Below, piece after piece: positions 1 through 8,366 of a DNA stretch of 64,000 nt. Positions within the stretch are counted from its first letter, which is position 1. Every line of letters begins with the position of its first letter. This DNA comes from Metapseudomonas otitidis (GTDB lineage Bacteria; Pseudomonadota; Gammaproteobacteria; Pseudomonadales; Pseudomonadaceae), in assembly GCF_900111835.1 (NCBI RefSeq), contig NZ_FOJP01000014.1, positions 164,376-228,375 of the forward strand. The letters are read 5' to 3'. The translations under genes were made by a program, and so were the position numbers. The notes under the pieces are model-generated. The model was not told the origin of the DNA and made no database searches. It was given only the letters and a program-made list of their open reading frames with translations.

Positions 1-10
1 CATTGTTCAC
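1..10 (-). CDS. Start of the next operon gene (probably fcs), cut by the window edge
   Basis: Only the first codons are inside the window. On the minus strand a perfect Shine-Dalgarno sequence, GGAGGTGAT, ends 8 nt before a GTG at 10-8; an in-frame-independent ATG at 3-1 is the alternative start. It lies about 80 bp downstream of vdh in the same direction. In Pseudomonas putida the order is ech-vdh-fcs, so feruloyl-CoA synthetase is the expected product. That identity is inferred from context alone because no diagnostic protein sequence is visible. Confidence 0.45.
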
Positions 11-89
11 TGTTATCACCTCCGACCGCGCCCGGACGGCGGGCGCGGTGCGATACCGGGCAGGGCCCGGCGTATTCAGTTCGTGCCGC

Positions 90-1532
90 TCAGATGGGGT
101 AGTGGCGCGGGCCGTTCTGCACCGTCACCCAGCGCAACTGGGTGAACTGCTCGATGCTCGCGCTGGAACCGAAGCTGCCGTAGCCGCTGGACTTCACCCC
201 GCCGAAGGGCATGGGCGCCTCGTCATGCACGGTCGGGCCGTTGATGTGGCAGATGCCCGACTCCACGCGCTGGGCCAGCGCCAGGGCACGGGACACATCG
301 CGGCTGAAGATCGCCGCCGACAGGCCGAACTCCGAGTCATTGGCCAGGCGCAGCAGCTCCTCGTCACCCTGCCCGCGCAGGATCACCGCCACCGGGCCGA
401 AGGATTCCTCGCGGTACAGGCGCATGGCCGGGGTGACCCGGTCCAGCAGCACCGGCTGCATCACGCTGCCGCTGCATTCACCACCGGCCAGCAGGACCGC
501 GCCCTTGTCGAGGGCGTCCTGCACCAGGGCCATGATGCGTGCGCCCGCCTGGGCGTCGATCAGCGAGCCGAGTACCGCCTCGCCGGGCAAGCCGGCCTTG
601 AGGGTGCCGACCTTGCTCGCCAGGCGCGCGGCGAAGTCGTCGGCAATGCGCGCGTCTACCACCAGCCGCTCGGTGGACATGCAGATCTGCCCCTGGTTGA
701 AGTAGGCCCCGAAGGCCGAGGCGGCCACGGCCTGGTCCAGGTCCGCGTCGTCCAGCACCAGCAGCGGCGCCTTGCCGCCCAGCTCCAGCACCGCCGGTTT
801 CAGGTGGCGCGCGGCGAGCTGGCCGATGATGCGGCCGACATGGGTGGAGCCGGTGAAGTTGACGCGGCGCACCGCCGGGTTGGCCACCAGCCGCTCGACG
901 ATGGCGGCAGCGTCTGCCGGGGTATTGCTGATGACGTTGACCACGCCATCGCCCAGGCCTGCCTGCTGCAGCACCTCGCCGATCAGCGCGTGCACCGCTG
1001 GGCTGTTCTCCGAGGCCTTGAGCACCACGGTGTTGCCACAGGCCAGGGGCATGGCCAGGGCACGGGTGGCGAGGATGATCGGTGCATTCCAGGGCGCGAT
1101 GCCCAGCACCACGCCGCAGGGCTGACGCAGGGCCATGGCGAAGCTGCCGGGTACATCGGAAGGGATCACTTCGCCCTTGATCTGGGTGGTCATGCCGGCG
1201 GCATCGCGCAGCATGTTGGCGGCCAGCTTCACGTTGAAGCCGTACCAGTCGGCGGTGGCGCCGGTTTCCACGGCCATCGCCATGAAGCGCTCGCGGCTGG
1301 CCTCCAGCAGGCGGGCCGCCTCCAGCAGGCGCGCCCGGCGCTCGGCGGGACCGAGGGCGGCCCAGGCCGGGAAGGCGGCCTGGGCGGCGGCCACGGCGGC
1401 ATCGGCGTCTTCCAGGGTGGCGGCGGCCACGCGGCTGACGACTTCACCGGTGAAGGGGCTGTGGCGCTCGAACACCGCGCCGGTGGCGGCAGGACGGGTA
1501 CGGCCGGCGATCAGCAAAGGCACGTCGAACAT
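90..1532 (-). CDS. vdh: Vanillin dehydrogenase (aldehyde dehydrogenase family)
   Basis: This 480-residue NAD(P)-dependent aldehyde dehydrogenase should oxidise vanillin (or 4-hydroxybenzaldehyde) to vanillate in the cytoplasm. The whole family fold is present: APWN near residue 147, Lys172 in the cofactor pocket, FTGS at 226-229, general base Glu250 in ELGGK, and nucleophile Cys284 in GQICMS. Length is normal for the family. It lies 75 bp downstream of ech in the same direction, and that pairing makes vanillin dehydrogenase far more likely than a generic salicylaldehyde or benzaldehyde dehydrogenase. It is probably cotranscribed with ech and with the gene that begins at the window edge. Confidence 0.9.
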   Translation of the reverse strand: MFDVPLLIAGRTRPAATGAVFERHSPFTGEVVSRVAAATLEDADAAVAAAQAAFPAWAALGPAERRARLLEAARLLEASRERFMAMAVETGATADWYGFNVKLAANMLRDAAGMTTQIKGEVIPSDVPGSFAMALRQPCGVVLGIAPWNAPIILATRALAMPLACGNTVVLKASENSPAVHALIGEVLQQAGLGDGVVNVISNTPADAAAIVERLVANPAVRRVNFTGSTHVGRIIGQLAARHLKPAVLELGGKAPLLVLDDADLDQAVAASAFGAYFNQGQICMSTERLVVDARIADDFAARLASKVGTLKAGLPGEAVLGSLIDAQAGARIMALVQDALDKGAVLLAGGECSGSVMQPVLLDRVTPAMRLYREESFGPVAVILRGQGDEELLRLANDSEFGLSAAIFSRDVSRALALAQRVESGICHINGPTVHDEAPMPFGGVKSSGYGSFGSSASIEQFTQLRWVTVQNGPRHYPI

Positions 1533-1607
1533 GATCTGCTCCTGTTGTGATTGTTCTGCGGGGACGGTGCCTGGCGAACCAGGCGAACGCCCCCGGAGCG
1601 CGCGCTG

Positions 1608-2438
1608 TCAGCGCTTGTAGGCTTGCAGGCCGGGCTTGATGCTCTTGTCGTCGAGGAACTGCTTCATGCCCTGCTCGCGGCCGCCTTCCTTGTCCAGCAG
1701 GCGGGACTGGTCGAGCTTGGCGTAGAGGTAGTCCTCGTTCTGCTCCCAGGTCAGCTCGCGGCAACGCTTGAAGCCATTCTTCGCGGCACGCATCACCACC
1801 GGGTTCTTGTCCAGCAGGTTGCGTGCCAGCTCGATGGTGGTCTCGCGCAGCTGGGCCAGCGGCACGCTCTCGTTCACCAGGCCCATCTCGGCGGCCTTGC
1901 GGCCATCGAAGGTCTTGCCGGTCATGATGTAGTACAGCGACTGGCGGTGGCCCACGGTGTCGGCCATGGCCTTGCTCACCAGGTTGCCCGGGGGGATGCC
2001 CCAGTTGATCTCCGACAGGCCGAAGGTCGCCTCGTCGGCGCAGATGGCCAGGTCGCAGGCCACCAGCGGGCTGAAGCCACCGCCGAAGCACCAGCCGTTG
2101 ACCATGGCGATGGTGGGCTTGGCGTACATGCGCAGCAGCTTCCACTGCCATTGCGAGGCTTCGCGGCGGATCTTCTCCTGGAGGATCTCGGGGCCGGCGT
2201 CCACTTCGCGGAAGTATTCCTTCAGGTCCATGCCGGCCGTCCAGGACTCGCCCGCGCCGGTCAGCACCAGCACGCCCACGTCCGGGTCCTGCTCCAGGGT
2301 TTCGAGCACGTCGACCATCTCGCGGTTCAGCGTCGGGCTCATCGCGTTGCGCTTCTCGGGGCGGTTGAGGGTCACCCAGCCGATGCCCTCCTCCACGTCG
2401 ACTTTCACGGTCTGCCAGCGGTTCTCGTAGTTGCTCAT
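1608..2438 (-). CDS. ech: Hydroxycinnamoyl-CoA hydratase-lyase (feruloyl-CoA hydratase/aldolase)
   Basis: This 276-residue crotonase-fold enzyme hydrates feruloyl-CoA (also coumaroyl- and caffeoyl-CoA) and cleaves it to vanillin (or the related aldehyde) and acetyl-CoA. The length equals that of the characterised Pseudomonas fluorescens enzyme. The residues known to matter there occur at the same numbers: Tyr75 (DLKEY), Ser123 (GGGFS), Glu143 (LSEINWG) and Tyr239. The oxyanion-hole motifs AGMDLKEYF and GWCFGGGFSP are intact. The gene leads toward vdh on the same strand. An inverted repeat at 2499-2513 in its upstream gap is the likely site of substrate-responsive control. Confidence 0.95.
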   Translation of the reverse strand: MSNYENRWQTVKVDVEEGIGWVTLNRPEKRNAMSPTLNREMVDVLETLEQDPDVGVLVLTGAGESWTAGMDLKEYFREVDAGPEILQEKIRREASQWQWKLLRMYAKPTIAMVNGWCFGGGFSPLVACDLAICADEATFGLSEINWGIPPGNLVSKAMADTVGHRQSLYYIMTGKTFDGRKAAEMGLVNESVPLAQLRETTIELARNLLDKNPVVMRAAKNGFKRCRELTWEQNEDYLYAKLDQSRLLDKEGGREQGMKQFLDDKSIKPGLQAYKR

Positions 2439-2498
2439 GTCGCGTACCTGCTCTTGTTTTGGAATGGCCTCAAGGTATGCCGGCCATTTAGTTATGTC

Positions 2499-2513
2499 AA
2501 TTAACGATTAATT
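2499..2513. promoter_or_regulatory. Inverted repeat, candidate operator upstream of ech
   Basis: AATTAA-CGA-TTAATT is a perfect 6-bp inverted repeat with a 3-bp centre, about 60 bp ahead of the ech start in an otherwise GC-rich region. AT-rich palindromes of this size are typical of MarR- or TetR-type operators. The known ech regulator FerR is of the MarR type, but no marR gene is present in this window. Confidence 0.5.
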
Positions 2514-2599
2514 CGCACTGTGCGATCAGCGAACCAGAGCGGGTCGGCACCCGGCTACTGATTAGCCTGCGTAACCAAACCAGCCCAGAACACACGACT

Positions 2600-3802
2600 T
2601 CAGGCCGAAGCCAGCGGCCTTCCGGCACGGCTGCCAAGGGCCACCACCACCAGCGCCGCCACCAGCAGGCCGGGCGCTGCGGCCATCAGTACGCCGGCCG
2701 TGCCGGCGCCGGCGGCGAGGATCTGCCCGGCGGCCAGGGGCCCGCTGACCGAGCCCAGCCGGCCGACGGCCACCGCCGCCCCGACCCCGGTGGCCCGGAC
2801 CTGGGTCGGGTAGTAGGCCGGCGCCAGGGCGTAGAGCACCAGCTGCGCAGCCATCACGAAGACACCCGCGGCGAAGCCTGCCGCCGCCATGCTCGCGACG
2901 CTGCCGGAGAAGCCGATGCCGGCCAGGGCCAGCAACAGGCCGGTGTAGATGGACAGCACCACCGGCGTGCGGCGGAAGCGGTCCAGCAGCACGCCGCCCA
3001 TCAACGAGCCCAGGGCCCCGCCGACGTTGAAGACCATCTGCACCATGCCCGCCTGGGGCTTGCTGAAGCCAAGCTCCAGCAGCAGCGAAGGCAGCCAGTT
3101 GAGCAGCATGTACATCACCGTGAGGGTGAAGAAGTAGCTGACCCAGAGGGACAGGGTGATGCGCGTGCGACCGTCGCCGCAGAGCGCTTCGACGGTGGAC
3201 GGACGCACCGCGCCGCCCTGGTCGCGCTGCTGATGGAAGGCGGCGGACTCGGGCAGCATCAGCAGCATCAGCGGGGCGATGACCAGGGGCGCGACGCCCC
3301 CGACGATGAACACCCACTGCCAGGCTTCGCCGGCCAGCATGCCCACCAGGGCCGCAACCGCCCCGCCCAGGGGCACGCCGCAGTACATGATGCTGATGGC
3401 GGTGCTGCGCTGGCGCTCCTCTACGGCTTCGGCGCACAGCGCGATCAGGTTCGGCAGCGCCGCGCCCAGGCCCAGCCCGGTCAGGAAGCGCGCCGCCAGG
3501 AGTCCGGTCAGGCTGCCGGCGTAGGCGGTCCACAGGGAGAAGATGCCGAACAGCACCACCGCCGCCACCAGCACCTTCTTGCGGCCGATGCGGTCGGCGA
3601 TGCAGCCACCGAGGAAGGCCCCGGGCAGCAGGCCGATGATGCTGGCGCTGAACATCCAGCCCATCATTTTCGGGTCCAGGTTGAAGGCGGCGCGGATGCC
3701 GGCAGCGGCGATGCCGGCGGATTGCAGGTCAAGCCCCTCGATCAGGGCGACGATGAAGCACAGCAGGATGGTCAGCCGCGAGCGGCCGGTAGTGGCGTGC
3801 AT
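2600..3802 (-). CDS. MFS transporter, aromatic acid:H+ symporter type
   Basis: This 400-residue inner-membrane protein has about 12 hydrophobic helices. It carries the first-helix acidic motif EGLDLQSAG (Asp25), typical of aromatic-acid symporters such as PcaK, VanK and MhpT, and a loop 2-3 motif ending IADRIGRKK at about 68-76. It most resembles MhpT/hydroxycinnamate carriers. It precedes ech by 161 bp on the same strand and is divergent from an OprD-type porin, so the likely cargo is ferulate, coumarate or vanillate. Substrate specificity is inferred from neighbours only. Confidence 0.8.
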   Translation of the reverse strand: MHATTGRSRLTILLCFIVALIEGLDLQSAGIAAAGIRAAFNLDPKMMGWMFSASIIGLLPGAFLGGCIADRIGRKKVLVAAVVLFGIFSLWTAYAGSLTGLLAARFLTGLGLGAALPNLIALCAEAVEERQRSTAISIMYCGVPLGGAVAALVGMLAGEAWQWVFIVGGVAPLVIAPLMLLMLPESAAFHQQRDQGGAVRPSTVEALCGDGRTRITLSLWVSYFFTLTVMYMLLNWLPSLLLELGFSKPQAGMVQMVFNVGGALGSLMGGVLLDRFRRTPVVLSIYTGLLLALAGIGFSGSVASMAAAGFAAGVFVMAAQLVLYALAPAYYPTQVRATGVGAAVAVGRLGSVSGPLAAGQILAAGAGTAGVLMAAAPGLLVAALVVVALGSRAGRPLASA

Positions 3803-3862
3803 GGAAGGCCTCGCTTTTATTGTTCTTGTGAAGGGACGACAGGCCGTCGTCCGGCTTCAGAA

Positions 3863-4000
3863 GATTAACAAACAAAACTAAAAAAACAGCCCCCAGCCTC
3901 CGCCTGCCACTGGCAACGGATCTTCCTTCTGTGACAAGGACTTGGCGTCCTGCCACCACGAATCAGGCAAACAAGTTAATGTTTTTAATGTTCGATTAAC
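3863..4000. promoter_or_regulatory. Divergent MFS/porin promoter region with repeated GATTAAC half-sites
   Basis: The 299-bp gap between the MFS gene and the porin start (3803-4101) contains no gene. GATTAAC occurs at 3863-3869 and 3994-4000. TTAAT at 3985-3989 and ATTAA at 3995-3999 form an inverted repeat with a 5-bp centre, and GTTAAT at 3975-3980 gives a further inverted half-site. The same GATTAA core occurs in the ech palindrome and upstream of the TetR gene. These look like binding sites for a shared regulator; which protein binds is unknown. Confidence 0.4.
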
Positions 4001-4101
4001 GGCCACTCCCAATTGATAAGCCGGGTCGGCACTTCCATCCTGCGGTCGCGATCGGCCCTGTGCCGTCGCATGCCCACAAGAACAACAAAAGGACTCCGCA
4101 C

Positions 4102-5397
4102 ATGCCTGCACGCCCTGGTCGCGCCCAGCGCCCGCACCCGCTTTGCCACCTTTCGCCGCTGCTGCTCAGCCTGGCCACCGGAACCGCCCTGGCGGACGGC
4201 TTCGTCGACGACAGCCACGCCAGCCTGACCCTGCGCAACTACTACCTGGACCGTGACTACCAGGACGATGGCGCCAAGTCCGAAGCCCGCGAGTGGGCCC
4301 AGGGCTTCATCCTCAAGTTCCAGTCCGGCTTCACCCCTGGCCCGGTGGGCTTCGGCCTGGATGCCACCGGGCTGCTGGGGGTCAAGCTCGACTCCTCGCC
4401 CTCGCGCAGCGGCACCGAGCTGCTGCCGGTGTCCCCCAGCAGCGGCCGCGCCGCCGACGAGTACGCACGCCTGGGGCTGACCGGCAAGGTGAAGGTCGAC
4501 AAGAGCCTGCTGCAGGCCGGTGACCTCAACCTGGCCCTGCCCTCGGCGCTCTCCAGCCCCTCGCGCCTGCTGCCGCAGACCTTTCGCGGGGCATACCTGA
4601 CCTCCGGCCAGGTGGAGGGCCTGACCCTGCATGCCGGCTACCTGGACCGCATCGCCAAGCGCAACTCCACCAACTACGAGGCCATGTCCATCGCCTCGCC
4701 CAACGGGCGCTTCAACGGGCGCGCCACCACGTCCCACGTGAACCTGCTGGGGGCCGACTACGCCGTCAGCCCGGCACTCACGCTCAAGGCTCATTACCTG
4801 GAAGCCCCCGACCTCTACGACCAGGCCTACCTCGGCCTGCTGCACAAGCTGCCCGTGGGCCCCGGCAACCTGAGTACCGACGTGCGCGCCTTCTTCAGCG
4901 ACGACAACGGCCGCGCCGAAGCCGGCAAGGTGGACAACCGCCACCTCTCCCTGCAGTTCGCCTACGGCCTGGGCGGGCACCGCTGGACCCTGGGCTATGC
5001 GCACCAGTCCGGCGACACCGCCACGCCCTACCTCTCCGGCACCGAGCTGATGGGCATCAGCGAGATGACCATGAGCTCGGACTACCTCAACGCCCGGGAG
5101 CGCATGTGGCAGGCGATCTGGGACTACGATTTCGCGGCGTCCGGCGTGCCGGGCCTGACCGCGCGGTTGCGCTACGTGCGCGGGGACCACATCGAGCTGG
5201 CGGCCCTGCGCGCCGATGACCGCAAGGAGCGCGAGCTGCAGTGGGAGGCCGGCTACGTGATCCAGGAGGGGCCGCTGCGCAACGTCGGCTTCCGTGTGCG
5301 GCAGTCCTTCTACCGCAACGACTTCCCCACCGGCGCCGCCTTCCGCGACGAGAACCAGACCCGCTTCCTGGTGACCTACACGCTGCCGATCTGGTAG
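4102..5397 (+). CDS. OprD-family outer-membrane porin
   Basis: A 431-residue precursor of an 18-strand OprD/Opd-type substrate-specific porin. The signal peptide is cleaved after about residue 31 (GTALA|DGF). The start of the mature protein, DDSHASLTLRNYYLDRDY, and the C-terminus TYTLPIW (aromatic last residue) are typical of the family. I place the start at the ATG preceded by AAAGGA; an in-frame ATG 42 bp upstream would add a hydrophilic leader and lacks a good ribosome site. Divergent from the aromatic-acid MFS gene, it probably admits aromatic carboxylates (OpdK/OpdP-like). Exact substrate unproven. Confidence 0.88.
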   Translation: MPARPGRAQRPHPLCHLSPLLLSLATGTALADGFVDDSHASLTLRNYYLDRDYQDDGAKSEAREWAQGFILKFQSGFTPGPVGFGLDATGLLGVKLDSSPSRSGTELLPVSPSSGRAADEYARLGLTGKVKVDKSLLQAGDLNLALPSALSSPSRLLPQTFRGAYLTSGQVEGLTLHAGYLDRIAKRNSTNYEAMSIASPNGRFNGRATTSHVNLLGADYAVSPALTLKAHYLEAPDLYDQAYLGLLHKLPVGPGNLSTDVRAFFSDDNGRAEAGKVDNRHLSLQFAYGLGGHRWTLGYAHQSGDTATPYLSGTELMGISEMTMSSDYLNARERMWQAIWDYDFAASGVPGLTARLRYVRGDHIELAALRADDRKERELQWEAGYVIQEGPLRNVGFRVRQSFYRNDFPTGAAFRDENQTRFLVTYTLPIW

Positions 5398-5409
5398 CCG
5401 CCGGCAACC

Positions 5410-5438
5410 GACCGTCGCGGCAACGGTCCGCGACGGTC
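5410..5438. terminator. Perfect 11-bp hairpin between convergent genes
   Basis: GACCGTCGCGG and CCGCGACGGTC form an uninterrupted 11-bp stem around a 7-nt loop, 12 bp after the porin stop and before the end of the convergent MFS gene. There is no U-tract, so it is a strong structure at the expected terminator position rather than a canonical intrinsic terminator. Confidence 0.5.
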
Positions 5439-5519
5439 CTGCGCCCTGCCCCGCTCTCGGCACGGCCGCCCCCCTGTCGGCCAGGGGCGGCATTGGCAGC
5501 AAGGCGCACGGCATGCCGA

Positions 5520-6680
5520 TCAATCCGCAAGAAAGCGCCCGGCGGGTCGGCGCTGGGCCATGCGTGCGAGCAGTTGCAGCACACCGCCGAACAGCACCGC
5601 CACCAGGGAGAAGGTGAAGATCAGCCCCTGGCCGTCGCTGCCCATCGCCAGGCTCAGCAAGGTGGGTGCGCTGGCAGCCGAACTCACCTGCACCACGCTG
5701 ACCAGGCGCGCCAGGCGACCGTCCGGGTCATGGGTGACCACGGCCGCCATGTAGTAGGTCAGCGCCAGGACCCAGCCGAAGTTCATCAGGAACACCACGC
5801 CCGCCAGCCCGGCGGCGTGTTCGACGCCACGGGCCAGCAGCACCACGGACAGCGCGACGCAGAGGCTGCCGACGAGGATCATCGGCAAGCGCCCGACCCG
5901 CCGACCGAGCAGGCTCGGCAGGCCGGCACCGGGCAGCCCGCCCAGCAGCCCGAGGCTGACGGCCCAGCCCACCTGGGCGGCATCCAGCCCCTGTTCACCG
6001 GCCAGCCCGTCGACGAAACCCCACACCGCGTAGATGGAAAACTGCAGGCAGAGCATGCCCAGCAACGCGGCGATGCCGACGGCTGCCGAGCCGCAGGCAG
6101 CAGGGCCGCTCAGCACCGCCTCGCCAACCTCCAGCTGGCGCGGCAGCACGCCACACGCCCACCACGCCAGCGCGAACCAGCCGGTGATCACCCCCAGGGC
6201 AACCCCGCCTCCGAGGTGCTCGGCCAGCTGCGGAACGACGGCCGCCATCAGCGCGAAGACCAGTGTCTGCGTCAACAGCAGCAGGCCGAAGGAGCGGTCC
6301 GGCCCCGGCATCCGCCCCAGGGCGAACACCGCCTGGGCATAGAGCGCACCGGAAGCCATTCCGGCCAGCAACCGCAGCGCCAGCAGCGGCCCCAGGGCGT
6401 CGGCCAGGCAGGCAGCGGCGTTGAACAGCACCAGGGCGGCCGCCATGGACTGGCAAGCCAGGCGATTGCCCAGGCGCGCGGCGAACAGCGGAACCAGCAG
6501 CGTGCCGATCACCGAGCCGCACATTTCCACGGCGATCAGGGTGCCCTGCTGGGGCAGCGAGAGGCCGAGGCGTTCGGCCATCAGGCCGATGAAGACCGGC
6601 TGGATGCCCACCACCAGGATGGCGATGGCGGCCACGAAGATGCAGGCCGCGCGGGCGGCTCGCGAGTGATGCGTGATCAT
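5520..6680 (-). CDS. MFS transporter, unknown substrate
   Basis: A 386-residue, twelve-helix major facilitator protein. It has no acidic first-helix motif like that of the ferulate-side carrier (first helix IFVAAIAILVVGIQPVFIG), so it is a different branch. It is the last gene of a five-gene minus-strand run (serine hydrolase, outer-membrane channel, binding protein, DUF3237 protein, MFS), with short gaps that suggest one operon. It could import or export the small product made by the neighbouring hydrolase. Function unassigned. Confidence 0.75.
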   Translation of the reverse strand: MITHHSRAARAACIFVAAIAILVVGIQPVFIGLMAERLGLSLPQQGTLIAVEMCGSVIGTLLVPLFAARLGNRLACQSMAAALVLFNAAACLADALGPLLALRLLAGMASGALYAQAVFALGRMPGPDRSFGLLLLTQTLVFALMAAVVPQLAEHLGGGVALGVITGWFALAWWACGVLPRQLEVGEAVLSGPAACGSAAVGIAALLGMLCLQFSIYAVWGFVDGLAGEQGLDAAQVGWAVSLGLLGGLPGAGLPSLLGRRVGRLPMILVGSLCVALSVVLLARGVEHAAGLAGVVFLMNFGWVLALTYYMAAVVTHDPDGRLARLVSVVQVSSAASAPTLLSLAMGSDGQGLIFTFSLVAVLFGGVLQLLARMAQRRPAGRFLAD

Positions 6681-6720
6681 GGTGTCGAATCCTGAAAGAC
6701 GGGCGCGAGGCCCGGGCGGG

Positions 6721-7203
6721 TCAGTCCAGCCGGTAGATGCGGATGACGACCCGGTCCTCGCCGGGGTAGGTCACCCGCCCGATGAAGGCGGCCTCGGTGA
6801 GCCAGCCGAGCGCGCCCCGTGCCACCTGGAAGCGCGGGCTGCAGGTGCAGCGATAGAGGTGTTCCGGCAACGGCCAGGTGCCCTCGTCTTCACGGCGGCG
6901 GCCCTCCTCGCTGAGCACCAGGAAGCCCCGGTTGTGCACGTTGATCAGCTCGCCCCGGTCGGTACGCAGGCTGTAGGTGGCGTCCAGGTCGCCGACCCCA
7001 TCCGGACGCAGGCAGTAGAAGTCGGCGCCACCGGGCAGCACGTCGCCCTGCAGGCCCGGACCGACGAAATGTCCACCGAGGATCGGGTAGTTGGCACGAC
7101 GCCCGTCGATGGCCTCCCCCAGGGGCTGGGGCTCGCCGATGGCCACGTCCAGGGTCATCACCCACTCCAGCGCCGGTGCCGGCACGCTCATGTCGTCTTG
7201 CAT
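6721..7203 (-). CDS. DUF3237 domain protein
   Basis: A 160-residue soluble protein that matches the DUF3237 (UPF0311) family along its length. Recognisable segments are GGHFVGPGLQGDVLPGGADF, the repeated beta-strand pattern around DATYSLRTDRGELI, and the late GWLTEAAFIGRV. The family is a small beta-barrel of unknown enzymology that often occurs with aromatic or ester catabolism genes. The ATG has GAGGAG just upstream. The 45-bp gap to the preceding binding-protein gene contains a strong GC hairpin (GGCCCGGG/CCCGGGCC) that could stabilise the upstream message or attenuate readthrough. Confidence 0.75.
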   Translation of the reverse strand: MQDDMSVPAPALEWVMTLDVAIGEPQPLGEAIDGRRANYPILGGHFVGPGLQGDVLPGGADFYCLRPDGVGDLDATYSLRTDRGELINVHNRGFLVLSEEGRRREDEGTWPLPEHLYRCTCSPRFQVARGALGWLTEAAFIGRVTYPGEDRVVIRIYRLD

Positions 7204-7248
7204 GGGTCGCTCCTCGCAAGGGGCCCGGGTCGCCCCGGGCCGGCGGGG

Positions 7249-8346
7249 TCAGTGGGAGGTCTTCACGGTCGTCCAGGTGCGGGTGCGCACCCGCTCGGTG
7301 GCGGAAGACACCGGCTCCAGCGGGAACAGCGTCCGGCGCACCTCGTCGGAGACGTACATGTTCGGGTCGTTGCGGATCTCCGGCGACACCAGGGCGGTGG
7401 CGTCCTTGTTGGGGTTGGGGTAGCCGATGGCATCGCTGATGCGGGCGATCACCTCGGGCCGCAGGATGTAATTGATGAAGGCGTGGGCCTCGTCAGGGTG
7501 CGAGGCCTTGGCCGCCACGGCCATCACGTCGGACCACATCGGCGCGCCCTCCTTCGGCATCGCCATGGTCACCTTCACGCCCTTGCCGGCGGCGTTGGCC
7601 AGCTTGCGCGCCAGTGCCACGCCGCCGGACCAGCCGACGGCGACGCAGATCTCGTCGTTGGCCAGGTCCATGCCGTAGCGCGAGGAGTTGAAGTAGGTGA
7701 CGTAGGGGCGGATCGCCTGCAGCGCCTCGGCAGCCTTCTTGTAGTCGCCGCGGTCCTCGCTGTTGGGCGGCAGCCCTTGGTAGTGCAAGGCGATGGGCAG
7801 GATTTCGTTGCCGGCATCGAGGAAGCCGACCCCGCAGCTGGCGAGCTTCGAGAGGTTCTCGGGCTTGAAGATGAGGTCCCAGGTGTTCATCGCCACGTTC
7901 GGCCCCAGGGCCGCCTGCACCTTGTCGACGTTGTAGCCGATCAGGGTGGTGCCCCAGAGGTAGGGCACGGTGAAGCGGTTGCCGGCATCGCCCACCGCTT
8001 CGAGGCTGGTCATGAAGGTGGGGTCCAGGTGCTGCCAGTTGGGCAGCTTGGCGCGGTCCAGTGGTTCGAAGGCGCCGGCGGTGATGAGCTTGCCGATGTT
8101 GGCGCTGCTGGGGAACACCACGTCATAGCCGGAATTGCCGGTGAGCAGCTTGGACTCCAGGGTCTCGACGCTGTCGAACACGTCGTACACCGGGCGGATG
8201 CCGGTCTCCTTCTGGAAGTCCTTGAGCACGTCGGGCGGCAGGTACTCGATCCAGTTGTAGATGCGCACGGTGCGCTCGTCGGCGTGGGCGCCGGCCAGGG
8301 TGGCAAGCGCCAGGGCCAAGGCGGCCGCGATGCGGAAGGGTTTCAT
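7249..8346 (-). CDS. PotF-like periplasmic polyamine-type binding protein
   Basis: A 365-residue extracytoplasmic solute-binding protein with a clear signal peptide (cleavage after AHA, residue 22). The mature start RTVRIYNWIEYLPPDVL and the motif VYDVFDSVETLESKL are characteristic of the PotF/SpuD putrescine/spermidine family, and DVVFPS also fits. No ABC permease or ATPase gene is adjacent, so it either works with a distant transporter or binds a non-polyamine ligand. It sits between an outer-membrane channel gene and a DUF3237 gene. AGGAGA precedes the ATG. Confidence 0.85.
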   Translation of the reverse strand: MKPFRIAAALALALATLAGAHADERTVRIYNWIEYLPPDVLKDFQKETGIRPVYDVFDSVETLESKLLTGNSGYDVVFPSSANIGKLITAGAFEPLDRAKLPNWQHLDPTFMTSLEAVGDAGNRFTVPYLWGTTLIGYNVDKVQAALGPNVAMNTWDLIFKPENLSKLASCGVGFLDAGNEILPIALHYQGLPPNSEDRGDYKKAAEALQAIRPYVTYFNSSRYGMDLANDEICVAVGWSGGVALARKLANAAGKGVKVTMAMPKEGAPMWSDVMAVAAKASHPDEAHAFINYILRPEVIARISDAIGYPNPNKDATALVSPEIRNDPNMYVSDEVRRTLFPLEPVSSATERVRTRTWTTVKTSH

Positions 8347-8366
8347 GGCGAGGTCTCCTGGCGCGA

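Noticed and set aside
3..1550. 515-codon plus-strand frame opposite vdh
   Set aside because: A GC-rich antisense shadow of vdh with no motif; vdh has the full aldehyde dehydrogenase signature.
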